This document shows positions 1-10,787 of a stretch of 64,000 bases of DNA, piece by piece. Position 1 is the first letter of the stretch; each line of letters starts with the position of its first letter. Position numbers and translations under genes: made by a program. This DNA comes from Thiomargarita sp. (lineage in GTDB: Bacteria > Pseudomonadota > Gammaproteobacteria > Beggiatoales > Beggiatoaceae): positions 19,622 through 83,621 of the forward strand of contig DYNN01000001.1 of the NCBI GenBank assembly GCA_020721045.1, read 5' to 3'. Below the pieces are notes generated by a model. The model did no database searches. It was not told the DNA's origin and saw nothing but the letters and a program-made list of their open reading frames with translations.

Positions 1-412
1 CTAAGCCCGCTTCAATGCCTTTTATACGCACCAAATCGATAAATCGAAAGAGCCGTTCAGGATTTGCACCTACTTCATGCATTGCCTTACAATATAAGCT
101 AAAATGACTACAAAATTGCTTATTTCCTTGTTCGTCAGGTAAATCGTGATCGGATTCTTCTTCCAAGACTAGCGAATTAATGAAATACTGACTGTTTGAA
201 TTTGAACGGGTCGATGGTAGCCAAGGATGATTTGCAGGTGCCACTTTATGCTGTAAATATTTTACAATAGACATAAAATCCCAAACGGAATAAATGTGAT
301 GTTCCATAAAATGGCGTAGATCATCAAGTGTTTGCAACGCACTATAAATTTGATGATTGTTGACGTGGTGTTGTAAAGAACGAATAAGCTCAAAATTAAA
401 GGTAGTATCCAT
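1..412 (-). CDS. DUF3050 family protein (3' end outside window)
   Basis: A reverse-strand frame opening with ATG at 412-410 stays open for all 137 codons to the left edge, so the C-terminus is missing. The translation contains HHVNNHQIYSAL, LRHFMEHHIYSVWDF, PWLPST, EESDHD and HFSLYCKAM, in the order I associate with DUF3050, a heme-oxygenase-like helical family of unknown function. The repeated His and acidic residues would fit metal binding, which is inference. It is transcribed divergently from argB with 63 bp between the starts. No clear Shine-Dalgarno is visible upstream of the ATG. The frame is real coding sequence because it stays open while matching a family; the product's job is unknown. 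Confidence 0.7.
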   Translation of the reverse strand, partial: MDTTFNFELIRSLQHHVNNHQIYSALQTLDDLRHFMEHHIYSVWDFMSIVKYLQHKVAPANHPWLPSTRSNSNSQYFINSLVLEEESDHDLPDEQGNKQFCSHFSLYCKAMHEVGANPERLFRFIDLVRIKGIEAGL

Positions 413-436
413 AAGATTTTTTTTAAAATAGTGTAA

Positions 437-1381
<945 letters not shown>

Positions 1382-1407
1382 AAAACTACTATAGGTATGA
1401 AAAATTT

Positions 1408-2268
1408 ATGCTTATTCAACGATTAACAGTCATTGGGGTTGGTTTAATTGGTGGTTCACTCGCGCGCGCTTTGAAACAAGCCAATCAATGTGCCGAAATT
1501 GTCGGATGCGGGCGTAATGTAGAAAATTTAGAACAAGCGGTTGAATTAAAAGTAATTGATCGTTATGAAACCAATCTGGCAATCGCTGTACAAGGCGCTG
1601 ATGTAGTAGTGATAGCCGTACCTTTGGGTACAATTGCTAAAACATTCAGTGTGATACAACCTGTTTTGCAACCACAAGCTATTGTTACAGATGTGGGTAG
1701 TGCTAAAGCTTGTGTTGTGGCTGATGCACGTCAATATTTGGGCGATCACCTATCCCATTTTGTGCCCGGACATCCAATTGCCGGCTCAGAAAAAACCGGT
1801 GTCATTGCTTCCAAAGTGGATTTATTTGTCAAGCGTCGCGTGATTTTAACCCCTTTGGCTGAAACTAATCAAAATGCTTATGCCACCATATGTAAAATGT
1901 GGCAAGCAACCGGTGCTGAAGTGGTTGAAATGGCGATTGCGCATCATGATAAAGTTTTAGCTGCCACCAGCCATTTGCCACATTTGTTAGCCTATAGTTT
2001 GGTGGATACATTGGCTCAAATGGAAACTAAATCAGAAGTTTTTCGCTTTGCTGCGGGTGGTTTTCGTGATTTCACTCGCATTGCCGCCAGCGATCCACAA
2101 ATGTGGCATGACATCTGTTTGGCTAATAAAGACGCGCTTTTAGAAGTATTACAATTATTTAATCAAGATTTACAACAACTGACTCAAGCGATTGCTGAAA
2201 ATGACAGCCCCATGGTCATGGATATGTTTAAACGGGCAAAAGCGGCACGTGATAAATTTGTTGGCTAA
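1408..2268 (+). CDS. tyrA: prephenate/arogenate dehydrogenase
   Basis: TyrA oxidatively decarboxylates prephenate (or arogenate) with NAD(P)+ on the way to tyrosine. The N-terminal Rossmann motif VIGVGLIGGS is at residues 8-17, and the GHPIAGSE motif at 121-128 carries the expected active-site His122. At 286 residues it is the stand-alone form: there is no fused chorismate mutase or ACT domain. It starts 26 bp after argB. Whether prephenate or arogenate is the preferred substrate cannot be read from the sequence by eye. Identity as a TyrA-family dehydrogenase is secure. Confidence 0.93.
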   Translation: MLIQRLTVIGVGLIGGSLARALKQANQCAEIVGCGRNVENLEQAVELKVIDRYETNLAIAVQGADVVVIAVPLGTIAKTFSVIQPVLQPQAIVTDVGSAKACVVADARQYLGDHLSHFVPGHPIAGSEKTGVIASKVDLFVKRRVILTPLAETNQNAYATICKMWQATGAEVVEMAIAHHDKVLAATSHLPHLLAYSLVDTLAQMETKSEVFRFAAGGFRDFTRIAASDPQMWHDICLANKDALLEVLQLFNQDLQQLTQAIAENDSPMVMDMFKRAKAARDKFVG

Positions 2269-2301
2269 CACGATAACTCCTACATACAGGCACTTTTCAC
2301 T

Positions 2302-2583
2302 ATGAATGATCCGATTAAAAACGTAGAAACTTGGATACGTGGTTTCTTTATCTTGGTATTTATTGTTTTCATTTCACTATTATTATATAGCCCACTAAAA
2401 TTAGTTTTATTAGCAGCAATTACGATTCAATTCGGTTTTGTCTTATTTAGCGGACAATTAAACGAACAATTGTTAAATATTACGCGATTTGTCTGTGATT
2501 ATCTGTATCAAGTGATGTTATACATTACTTTTAATACAGAAGATAAACCATTCCCATTCAATAAGTTACCACCGAAATCATGA
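2302..2583 (+). CDS. DUF4389 family small membrane protein
   Basis: A 93-residue protein with two closely spaced hydrophobic segments (about 14-32 and 34-50), followed by an amphipathic C-terminal region ending in a TEDKPFPF motif. That combination is typical of the DUF4389 family, inner-membrane proteins of unknown function common in gammaproteobacteria. It lies between tyrA and dnaE, and its stop is only 4 bases before the dnaE start, so it is probably cotranscribed. Family assignment is by remembered motif; no function is proposed. Confidence 0.75.
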   Translation: MNDPIKNVETWIRGFFILVFIVFISLLLYSPLKLVLLAAITIQFGFVLFSGQLNEQLLNITRFVCDYLYQVMLYITFNTEDKPFPFNKLPPKS

Positions 2584-2587
2584 TCGC

Positions 2588-5500
2588 ATGATTTCACGTT
2601 TCGTTCACCTTAATTGTCATACAGAATACTCATTAATTGATGGCATTATTCGTATTAAGCCGTTAATTAAAGCGGTGCGTGATGCCGGAATGCCGGCTTG
2701 TGCGATAACTGACAATTTTAATCTCTTTGGCTTGGTTAAATTCTACCGTGCAGCTCAGACGGCTGGCATCAAGCCGATTGTAGGCGTTGATTTACGGTTG
2801 GAATCGCGCAAAGATGAATTGCCAGCGCGTTTAACTTTATTTTGTCAAAATGCTATAGGTTACCGACACTTAACACAATTAGTGTCACGTTGTTATTTAG
2901 AAGGGCAAAAACAAGGCGTGCCCTTTCTACAAAAATCATGGCTAAAAGGACAGACTGAAGGATTAATTGCCTTATCTGGCGGGCTTGAAGGCGATATTGG
3001 ACAAGCTTTATTAATGGGACGTTCCACGATTGCACAAACCCGATTAACTGAATGGCAAGAACTATTTCCGCAACGTTTTTATTTAGAATTACAACGTGTT
3101 GGTCGTCCACAAGAAGAAACTTATATTCAAGCGGCGGTTGAATTGGCTCTGGAAACACAAACCCCCGTTGTTGCAACGAACGGCGTGTGTTTTTTGCAAC
3201 CAGAAGATTTTGATGCACATGAAATCAGAGTTTGCATTAATCAAAGTTATACCCTCAACGATCAACGTCGCCCGCGAATTTACACGCCTCAACAATATTT
3301 GCGGTCGCCGGCTGAAATGGCAGAATTATTTTCTGATATTCCAGAAGCCTTAGAAAATACTTGGTGTATCGCGCAACGTTGTACACTGGAATTATCGTTA
3401 GGCAAAAATTATTTACCTGAATTTCCAGTGCCTATAGGTAAAACCACAGAAGAGTATTTTGATGAACAAGCGCACTTAGGTTTAGAACAGCGTTTGCTTA
3501 AACAATTTGATGCTGAAATCTTAGCGCAAGAACGTATTCCGTACGATGAGCGGTTGCAATTTGAATTAAACGTGATTCGACAAATGGGATTCCCTGGCTA
3601 TTTTTTAATTGTGGCGGATTTCATTCAATGGGCAAAAGATAATAATATTCCTGTTGGACCTGGACGGGGTTCTGGTGCTGGTTCATTGGTCGCTTATGCT
3701 TTAGGAATCACAGATTTAGACCCTTTACGTTATGAATTATTGTTTGAACGTTTTTTAAATCCTGAACGGGTTTCTATGCCGGATTTTGACATTGATTTTT
3801 GTATGGAAGGACGTGACGAGGTTATCAAATACGTAGCGCAACGTTATGGCAAAGAACGAGTTTCTCAAATTATTACTTACGGTACTATGGCAGCCAAAGC
3901 AGTAGTGCGTGATGTTGGGCGCGTATTGGGTTATCCCTATGGATTCGTAGCCCAATTGAGCAAACTGGTACCACAGGAAATCGGCATTACGTTAGAAAAA
4001 GCCTTGCAATCTGATGAAACGTTACGCAGCCGTTATCAGCAAGAACAAGATGTACGCACATTATTGGATATGGCGCAAAAATTAGAAGGTATTACCCGTA
4101 ATGTAGGCACACATGCGGGTGGCGTGGTGATTTCTCCTTCTCAACTCACTGATTTTTCACCTTTATATTGGGATGCAAATCCTGAAAGTAATGCGGTCAC
4201 TCAATTTGATAAGGGAGATATTGAATCCGTTGGTTTGGTCAAATTTGATTTTTTAGGTTTGCGTACGTTGACTATTATCAAATGGGCATTGGAAAATATC
4301 ACGCAATTTGAAGAGCAACCGCCTGATATGTTAGCGATTCCGTTAGATGATAACGAAACTTTTGATTTGTTTAGAAGTGGCAATACGACTGCAGTTTTTC
4401 AATTGGAATCGTCAGGGATTAAAAAGCTAGTCAAGCGATTACGTCCCGATTGTTTTGAAGATATTATCGCATTAGTCGCCTTGTATCGTCCGGGACCTTT
4501 GCAATCGGGCATGGTCGATGATTTTATCGCACGTAAACACGGTGAGGCGAAAATTGAATATCCGCATCCTGATTTAGCACCCATTTTAAAACCCACTTAT
4601 GGCGTTATTCTGTATCAAGAGCAAGTGATGCAAATTGCTCGAGTTTTAGCCGGTTATACTTTAGGCGAAGCTGATTTATTAAGGCGTGCCATGGGTAAAA
4701 AGAATGCAGTTGAAATGGCTAAACAACGTTCAACCTTTGTCGATGGTGCAACTCAACGAAAAGTACCCGCTGAAAAAGCAGAAACTATTTTTGATTTAAT
4801 GGAAAAATTTGCCGGTTATGGTTTTAATAAATCACATTCTGCTGCTTATGCCTTGATTTCTTATCAAACGGCTTGGCTTAAAGCCCATAAACCCGCTGCA
4901 TTCATGGCAGCCGTGTTATCAGCGGATATGGATAATACTGATAAAGTTGTGAGCTTGATTGAAGAATGTCGTCAAATGAAATTGCAAGTGTTGTTGCCTC
5001 ATGTAAATACTTGTTATTATAAATTTACTGTGGCAGATCAAGAAGCAATTTATTATGGTTTAGGGGCTTTAAAAGGCGTAGGTGATGCGGCTCTGGGTAA
5101 TATTCTCGAAGAACGTCAGCAACACGGTGAATTTAAAGATTTATTTGATTTTTGTCGACGGATTAATTTACGCCGCGCCAATCGACGTGTGCTAGAAACT
5201 TTAATAAAATCAGGTTCTTTAGATGGATTAGGCGAACCGAGTCAACCAAATAATCGAGCAATTTTATTAGCATCGTTAGATAAAGCAATTAAATCAGCTG
5301 AACAACAAGTCAATGCCCTTGCAGTTGGACAAAATGATATCTTTGGTGCGGCTTTTGGTTATGCGCAAGTAGCGGAAAAAGAAGAACCTTCACTTTTTAT
5401 TTTAGCGGCAGAATGGACTAGAGAAGAACGATTGACACATGAAAAAGACAGTTTGGGTTTATATTTAAGTGGACATCCTATTGAACAATATGCTTCTGAA

Positions 5501-6052
5501 TTAAAAAGCTTAATCACAGCACGCTTGGTTGAACTCAAAAGTGCTGAGCGTGCCCGTATTGCCGGCTTGGTTTCACAAGTACGCATCGTTAACAGTAAGC
5601 GCGGTAAAATGGCGGCGGTTACTTTAGATGATGGTACTGCACGCTTGGAAGTGATGGTTTATTCTGAACTTTATCAAAATAAACATGAATTATTGGAAAA
5701 AGATCAAATCTTAATCATTGACGGCGAAATTAAAGAAGATGAATATACGGGCGGTTATTCGGCGGTGGCTGCAGAAATTGTTACAATTGAACAAGCACGT
5801 ACTGCTTATGCAAAACGTTTGGATATTATTGTTTCTAAACTACAAGCAGACAATCAAGAAATTCGCCAATCATTATTGGCAACTTTGCAATCTCATCAGC
5901 AAGGGCGTTGTCAAGTTCGTATTTGTTATCAACATCCTAATGCAAATGTCGAATTATTTTTAGGTGCAAATTGGCAAGTTAAACTCAGTCCAACACTCCT
6001 AACCCAACTACAATACTTGCTTGGAGAAGAAAAAATTCGTCTTGTTTACTAA
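2588..6052 (+). CDS. dnaE: DNA polymerase III alpha subunit
   Basis: The replicative polymerase catalytic subunit, 1154 residues, matching the usual DnaE1 length. The N-terminal PHP domain begins FVHLNCHTEYSLIDG. The catalytic motif PDFDIDF falls at residues 398-404, placing Asp401 and Asp403 at the same numbers as the E. coli catalytic pair. The central domain keeps GPGRGSGAGS and YGFNKSHSAAYA, and the C-terminus has the OB-fold region (RIAGLVSQVRIV). It would act in the Pol III holoenzyme with epsilon and theta and with the beta clamp, none of which are encoded here. It starts 4 bases after the DUF4389 stop. Confidence 0.98.
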   Translation: MISRFVHLNCHTEYSLIDGIIRIKPLIKAVRDAGMPACAITDNFNLFGLVKFYRAAQTAGIKPIVGVDLRLESRKDELPARLTLFCQNAIGYRHLTQLVSRCYLEGQKQGVPFLQKSWLKGQTEGLIALSGGLEGDIGQALLMGRSTIAQTRLTEWQELFPQRFYLELQRVGRPQEETYIQAAVELALETQTPVVATNGVCFLQPEDFDAHEIRVCINQSYTLNDQRRPRIYTPQQYLRSPAEMAELFSDIPEALENTWCIAQRCTLELSLGKNYLPEFPVPIGKTTEEYFDEQAHLGLEQRLLKQFDAEILAQERIPYDERLQFELNVIRQMGFPGYFLIVADFIQWAKDNNIPVGPGRGSGAGSLVAYALGITDLDPLRYELLFERFLNPERVSMPDFDIDFCMEGRDEVIKYVAQRYGKERVSQIITYGTMAAKAVVRDVGRVLGYPYGFVAQLSKLVPQEIGITLEKALQSDETLRSRYQQEQDVRTLLDMAQKLEGITRNVGTHAGGVVISPSQLTDFSPLYWDANPESNAVTQFDKGDIESVGLVKFDFLGLRTLTIIKWALENITQFEEQPPDMLAIPLDDNETFDLFRSGNTTAVFQLESSGIKKLVKRLRPDCFEDIIALVALYRPGPLQSGMVDDFIARKHGEAKIEYPHPDLAPILKPTYGVILYQEQVMQIARVLAGYTLGEADLLRRAMGKKNAVEMAKQRSTFVDGATQRKVPAEKAETIFDLMEKFAGYGFNKSHSAAYALISYQTAWLKAHKPAAFMAAVLSADMDNTDKVVSLIEECRQMKLQVLLPHVNTCYYKFTVADQEAIYYGLGALKGVGDAALGNILEERQQHGEFKDLFDFCRRINLRRANRRVLETLIKSGSLDGLGEPSQPNNRAILLASLDKAIKSAEQQVNALAVGQNDIFGAAFGYAQVAEKEEPSLFILAAEWTREERLTHEKDSLGLYLSGHPIEQYASELKSLITARLVELKSAERARIAGLVSQVRIVNSKRGKMAAVTLDDGTARLEVMVYSELYQNKHELLEKDQILIIDGEIKEDEYTGGYSAVAAEIVTIEQARTAYAKRLDIIVSKLQADNQEIRQSLLATLQSHQQGRCQVRICYQHPNANVELFLGANWQVKLSPTLLTQLQYLLGEEKIRLVY

Positions 6053-6136
6053 TTATGCTTATAAAAACTTTATTAATCAAAACTATTGATGCTAAAATAT
6101 TAATCTTTAATAAAAAATAAGTGTTGATAATCACTC

Positions 6137-6436
6137 ATGACACATCGTCTCGTTGAAACCTGTGTTAAATATCAAGTCTATGAATTTGATTTACCTAGGC
6201 AATTAGAAAGTTCTACTTATAAACAATTGCGAGATTTTGTGATTACTTATGGAGAAAATACCAACCCAGACACAATTAATGTATTACATATCAGAAATCC
6301 ATTGTTTTTCATTGATTTTCCAAGTTATGGATTTCCAATTTTCAAAATCAGTTTTTTTAAACAAACCGCACCAGAACAAATTGAATATTATTTACAACAA
6401 ATAGATGGCTATTTAGATAAATTATTACAAACGTAA
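6137..6436 (+). CDS. hypothetical protein, 99 aa
   Basis: A small soluble protein with no signal peptide or membrane segment. I do not recognise a family. The sequence is mixed alpha/beta in character: aromatic-rich strands in the middle (NPLFFIDFPSYGFPIFKISFF) and a helical C-terminus (PEQIEYYLQQIDGYLDKLL). It follows dnaE after an 84-bp AT-rich gap and sits 29 bp before the next gene, which has its own strong ribosome binding site, so it probably belongs with the two genes after it rather than with dnaE. Codon use resembles its neighbours, supporting real coding. Confidence 0.55.
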   Translation: MTHRLVETCVKYQVYEFDLPRQLESSTYKQLRDFVITYGENTNPDTINVLHIRNPLFFIDFPSYGFPIFKISFFKQTAPEQIEYYLQQIDGYLDKLLQT

Positions 6437-6465
6437 TGCCACTCATGGTTGGAGGAGATAGGTGT

Positions 6466-6855
6466 ATGAGTACTAATAACTTAAATGTGATTAACGCAAA
6501 TCATTTTTTTGATTCGCTGAATAAAAAGCGTAAACTGGGTCAGCAAGAAGAAATTGAAAATAGCCTGTTGGCTCGGAAGCTAGGGATTTTATTTGCAATT
6601 AAGACGGATAATTATGTCAATTTCAAAGGAGATTTTATTGAATTGACCGATTATCAACTAGATGCACTCCACGATATTTTGGACGAATATTTCAACGTTG
6701 AATTGCGTGAAGAGGTACATAAACTCGTCATGTCTAATGAAGAACTACAGAAGAAGATTGAAAAAGAAGAAGTTTTTCTCACTTCACACCCGCAAAGCAC
6801 TGGTAAAGTGAAGTTAGTAAGTAAAATTAAAGGTTTTTTTGGCATGAGAGCTTAA
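6466..6855 (+). CDS. hypothetical protein, 129 aa
   Basis: The start is placed at the ATG at 6466 because GGAGGAG at 6451-6457 sits 8 bases ahead of it; an upstream ATG at 6436 overlaps the previous stop and has no such site. The product is soluble and charged, with a predicted helical, Glu/Lys-rich segment (NEELQKKIEKEE) and a basic C-terminus (KVKLVSKIKGFFG) that could form an amphipathic helix. No family is recognised. It is followed after 25 bp by the V4R-like gene, with AGGAG between them, so the two are likely translated from one message. Confidence 0.6.
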   Translation: MSTNNLNVINANHFFDSLNKKRKLGQQEEIENSLLARKLGILFAIKTDNYVNFKGDFIELTDYQLDALHDILDEYFNVELREEVHKLVMSNEELQKKIEKEEVFLTSHPQSTGKVKLVSKIKGFFGMRA

Positions 6856-6880
6856 GCACTACTTTAGGAGAATTCAAGCG

Positions 6881-8098
6881 ATGAACACAACGACCGCCCC
6901 AGCCGCACTTATCAGTGAGGGAGGACAAACATTACTTGGCGGCTTAAACCGCGTATTCCATTGTAATCACTACAATGCGCATTTGCAAATGACGGTTTTA
7001 TTGACCAAGGGATTGACCAAGGGTTTGTCTACTTTGAATCCGGAAAAATTACTGATCGATGCAGCCACTCCACTAATCGATATTCTTAAAAATCAAGGCT
7101 ATACAACAGAGCAACTCATTGATGAATTTTCATTGTGTGGTTTTGGCATTTTACAACAATCTGGTGAAAAAATCTGGGAAACGCCAAGCTCTCATTATGG
7201 AGAATCGATTTATTCGCATGGTAAAGGACACAAGAGTTGCTATTTTAACAGTGGTTATATTCAAGGAATTGTTAATCACAAAGTGACTGAAACGGAATGT
7301 CAAGTAACGGGTGCGCATGCAGATAAATATGAAGTGGCAGACGAATCAATCAGTTTAGCCAATTATCTAACCAAAGAATTTGCTTTAACCACCGATATCC
7401 CTGCACGTTTTGATTTTCCCGAATGTCAAACATTCCAAACCCAAGTGGATGAAGATAAAATTTTATCCGTGGTCAAAACACTACCCTTGTGTGGAAAAAA
7501 AACTGAAGGCGCAACCGGCTTAATTGATGCTTTTGGGGTTGTTCTAACCAATCATTTTGCTGACTACTACAACTACATTTCTTATGAAACTTACAATTCT
7601 TTATGCAAAGTTGGTATTCCAGAAGAAGACAATAAAGAAATGTTTATCCAATCGGGTCATGTTTGCGCGTTTAATACCTTTGGTGGCATTATGAGCAGCC
7701 CAGAATGGTATGATTTGATAGAGCCCACATGCAAAACTAGAGAAGACTGGTTTCACGGTATGGTTGCAGTGATTAATGCCTTGGGATGGGGTGTTTATCG
7801 GATTGAAAAAATTGTTCCGGAGAAAGAATTTATTGTTAGAGTTTATAATTCCTATGAAGGCGTTGGTTATCGTCGAATGTATCCACCTGCCAAAGATAAA
7901 AATTTATCGTTCTTGGCAATGGGTGCAGCATTGGGATTGGTCCATCTATTGTGGAAAGTCGATATTCGTACCCGTCCAACGTTGACGCAAAAATTCTTTG
8001 TTGAGCAATTCAATAATTCGAATAATAGTTATAGCGCAGAACAAACCCATGCGATTGCAACAGGTGATGCCTATGACCGATTTATCATTTACAAGTAA
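6881..8098 (+). CDS. V4R-like (4-vinyl-reductase-type) protein with duplicated domain
   Basis: A 405-residue soluble protein. The first half reads FHCNHYNAHLQMTVLL near residue 27 and later GHKSCYFNSGYIQGI; the second half has a parallel layout (LTNHFADYYNYI, then GHVCAFNTFGGI, then GWGVYRIEKI and VRVYNSYEGVGY). This suggests two copies of a small-ligand-binding fold like the V4R domain, in which conserved Cys and His residues bind a ligand or metal. The family call is from remembered patterns and is tentative. No membrane segment or output domain is attached, so a sensory role would need a partner; the two small genes just upstream are the obvious candidates. Start chosen at ATG after AGGAG. 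Confidence 0.45.
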   Translation: MNTTTAPAALISEGGQTLLGGLNRVFHCNHYNAHLQMTVLLTKGLTKGLSTLNPEKLLIDAATPLIDILKNQGYTTEQLIDEFSLCGFGILQQSGEKIWETPSSHYGESIYSHGKGHKSCYFNSGYIQGIVNHKVTETECQVTGAHADKYEVADESISLANYLTKEFALTTDIPARFDFPECQTFQTQVDEDKILSVVKTLPLCGKKTEGATGLIDAFGVVLTNHFADYYNYISYETYNSLCKVGIPEEDNKEMFIQSGHVCAFNTFGGIMSSPEWYDLIEPTCKTREDWFHGMVAVINALGWGVYRIEKIVPEKEFIVRVYNSYEGVGYRRMYPPAKDKNLSFLAMGAALGLVHLLWKVDIRTRPTLTQKFFVEQFNNSNNSYSAEQTHAIATGDAYDRFIIYK

Positions 8099-8187
8099 GC
8101 AATAGTGGAAAATTGTAATTCATTATTACCTATAGAATTAAATTCTTACCTAATTTTAAACTGAAATTTGCAGGAGTAAAAATAACT

Positions 8188-8802
8188 ATGGAATTGGTAG
8201 CGAATACATTAACAGAAAACGACGCGGTGGCTAACCCATTTCAACAATTTGCGATTTGGTTTGAACAAGCAGAACAAGCGGGATTGATCGATCATACCGC
8301 TATGCATGTGGCTACAGTAACCGCTGATGGCAAACCTGATGTACGTGTACTATTATTGAAAGATTTTGATGAACAAGGATTTGTTTTTTTTACTAATTAT
8401 CAAAGTCGCAAAGGATTAGAATTAGAAACAACGCCGCAGGTCTGTTTAAATTTTTGGTGGGATAAATTAGCTCGACAAATACGTATTCATGGACAAGTAG
8501 AAAGAGTAACCTCTCAAGAGTCTGACGAATATTTTGCCACCCGTCTACGAGGCAGTCAAGTGGGTGCTTGGGCATCGCAACAAAGTCAGAAGCTTTCCAA
8601 TCGTGCCATTTTAGAACAACGTGTTGCTGAAATTGAACAACAATATCAAGGACAAACAATCCCACGTCCACCTCATTGGGGCGGATATCGCGTGAGACCG
8701 CATGAAATAGAATTTTGGCAAGGACGTGAAAGCCGTTTGCATGACAGATTACGTTACCAACTTATTGATAATAAATGGCAATTATCACGTCTCTTTCCTT
8801 AA
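8188..8802 (+). CDS. pdxH: pyridoxine/pyridoxamine 5'-phosphate oxidase
   Basis: PdxH oxidises pyridoxine- or pyridoxamine-5'-phosphate to pyridoxal 5'-phosphate using FMN and O2. The 204-residue length is typical. FMN-binding and dimer motifs are visible: RVLLLKDFDEQGFVFFTNY, SRKGLEL, and the C-terminal WGGYRVRPHEIEFWQGR signature followed by RLHDRLRY. A GCAGGAG ribosome site lies upstream of the ATG. It stands alone, 89 bp after the V4R-like gene, and faces the SLC13-type permease tail to tail. Confidence 0.97.
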   Translation: MELVANTLTENDAVANPFQQFAIWFEQAEQAGLIDHTAMHVATVTADGKPDVRVLLLKDFDEQGFVFFTNYQSRKGLELETTPQVCLNFWWDKLARQIRIHGQVERVTSQESDEYFATRLRGSQVGAWASQQSQKLSNRAILEQRVAEIEQQYQGQTIPRPPHWGGYRVRPHEIEFWQGRESRLHDRLRYQLIDNKWQLSRLFP

Positions 8803-8855
8803 AACTACCTTTATTTATGAGATGCTGTTAAAAATTAGAAAATGATATGTAGATC

Positions 8856-8895
8856 AGGTGCATAAGGCGTAAGCCATCATGCACCATTTTCATGC
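8856..8895. repeat. REP-like palindrome (GGTGCAT type)
   Basis: A palindrome with arms GGTGCAT and ATGCACC enclosing AAGGCGTAAGCCATC, followed by ATTTTCATGC. It lies between two convergent genes, the usual place for REP sequences. A related copy is at 33033-33076, where the head is preceded by GTAG as in other REPs of this window. Confidence 0.55.
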
Positions 8896-8898
8896 AGC

Positions 8899-10737
8899 TT
8901 AAAAAATAGCACGTGTCATCACAATTAAAATTAATAAGAATAATACCGTCAACAAACTTCCCGCGCGCATATAATCTTTGACATGATAACCACCTGGTCC
9001 CATAATCAACGCATTAACTTGGTGTGTTGGTAAAAAGAAAGAATTTGAAGTTGCCAAAGCCACGGTTAAAGCAAAAATCGCTGGATCAGCATTAATTTCA
9101 ACCGCAATATTCACCGCAAGCGGCACAAGTAACACTGTTGCGCCGACATTTGACATCATTTGTGTAAATAAAGTCGCTAAAATTGCCAAAACAGTTTGTA
9201 CCAACCAATCTGGCATATTTTCAATTAAAATCAATGTATTTTGTGCAATCCAAGTCGCCGTTCCTGTATGTTGCATAGCACTACCCAAAGGAATGAGGCT
9301 GGCTAATAAAAAAACAGTTTGCCAACTGACGCGCTTATAACTTTCATCAATACTAATAATGCCAGTAATAATCATACCTAACGCACCGATTAACAAGGCA
9401 ATTGACAAACGTAATTCAGCAAAAAGTACTAATCCTAACGCTAATCCTAAAAAAGCTAATGCAAGCCACGTTTTATATATTTTTGGCTGTTCTTCACTAC
9501 ATTCTTGGGCAACCGTGACAAAATAACGATTATTGCGTAGTGCAGCTAAATCTTCCCAAGTACTATGCGCAATCAGTGTATCTCCGCCTTCTAATACTAA
9601 ATCACGTAAATTTTCCCGTATAATTTGATTATGACGTAATACTTCTAATACTGTGATTCCATAGGTTTTTCTCATACGCACTTTTAATAAACTTTGCCCC
9701 ACTAAAGGTGAACCCGGCGGCACAATAATTTCGGTGACACCTGATTTATTGGGTAATAACATTTCATTAAAAATTCCTAAATGCGGTCTTAATAATAAAT
9801 CAAATCGTTTGGCAAATTCATGGATTTCAAGATTATTTCCCATAATAGCAAAACTATCTCCAATTTCTAATGTAACATCTTGTGCAGGAGACGTGCGTAA
9901 ATTTTTACCTTTTAATAAAGCAACAATAGCAGCTTTATTATTTAATTGCTTTAAATAAGTAGTGATAGTTTCGCCTGCCAATACAGAGTTAGGTGTTACT
10001 AGTAATTCAAATACTTCGCCATTCACATCATAACGTCGTTGAAAATACGCAATGGGTGTAATCGTTTCAATCGCTTTAGTTTTAATATCTGGTAATAACC
10101 AACGTCCCAACAGTAAAAAATAACCAATGCCTGTCATTAAAAATACTAAACCAATAGTGGTTGTGGCAAATAAACCAAATGGCACTATCTGTGGTACAGA
10201 ATCCGGTAGATTGCTATTGATGGTATTTAATAGATCATTTAGTAAAATCAAAGAGCTACATCCAACCATTGTAATAGTTCCGCCTAAAATTGTACAATAA
10301 CCCATAGGAATTAATAAACGAGATAATGAAATATGCGTTCTTTCAGCAATACGGGTAACGACGGGCAGAAATAAAGCAGCAGTACCAACATTTTGCATGA
10401 AACTCGACAGTAATCCTACAGTGGCTAAAATAATGGGTAAAATGCCATTTTCTGTTTTTCCACCGAGTTTTAACATAAAATTGGCTAAACGCGTCATAAC
10501 ACCCGCTTTATCCAATCCGCCGCCGATAATCATAACTGCGATAATTGCTATTACAGCATTACTGCTAAAACCGTTAAATAATTGATTAATAGGGATTAAT
10601 TCTAATACACCAATACTGACCATGGCTAACATAGCGGCAACATCTATACGTACTAATTCTGTAATAAATAAAAAAATAGTTATTGCTAAAATCACTAAAA
10701 TTAGCAACATATCTGTGGTAAAAATAATTGTTTCCAT
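8899..10737 (-). CDS. SLC13/DASS-family permease with two RCK_C (TrkA-C) domains
   Basis: A 612-residue inner-membrane transporter. Hydrophobic helices occupy residues about 8-210 and again about 425-612, separated by a soluble region of about 200 residues. That region holds two TrkA-C/RCK_C-like units (VLAGETITTYLKQLNNKA... and PLVGQSLLKVRMRKTYG..., each followed by a GD(S/T) turn). This is the layout of the SLC13-type anion permeases (sulfate, phosphate or dicarboxylate) found widely in bacteria. The substrate cannot be told from sequence; in a sulfur-oxidising host sulfate is one possibility. It is transcribed divergently from the cobalamin adenosyltransferase gene. Confidence 0.85.
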   Translation of the reverse strand: METIIFTTDMLLILVILAITIFLFITELVRIDVAAMLAMVSIGVLELIPINQLFNGFSSNAVIAIIAVMIIGGGLDKAGVMTRLANFMLKLGGKTENGILPIILATVGLLSSFMQNVGTAALFLPVVTRIAERTHISLSRLLIPMGYCTILGGTITMVGCSSLILLNDLLNTINSNLPDSVPQIVPFGLFATTTIGLVFLMTGIGYFLLLGRWLLPDIKTKAIETITPIAYFQRRYDVNGEVFELLVTPNSVLAGETITTYLKQLNNKAAIVALLKGKNLRTSPAQDVTLEIGDSFAIMGNNLEIHEFAKRFDLLLRPHLGIFNEMLLPNKSGVTEIIVPPGSPLVGQSLLKVRMRKTYGITVLEVLRHNQIIRENLRDLVLEGGDTLIAHSTWEDLAALRNNRYFVTVAQECSEEQPKIYKTWLALAFLGLALGLVLFAELRLSIALLIGALGMIITGIISIDESYKRVSWQTVFLLASLIPLGSAMQHTGTATWIAQNTLILIENMPDWLVQTVLAILATLFTQMMSNVGATVLLVPLAVNIAVEINADPAIFALTVALATSNSFFLPTHQVNALIMGPGGYHVKDYMRAGSLLTVLFLLILIVMTRAIF

Positions 10738-10787
10738 ATGATTAAAGTGCGATAAAATGTAAATTGAAACTACACGGTGAGATAATT

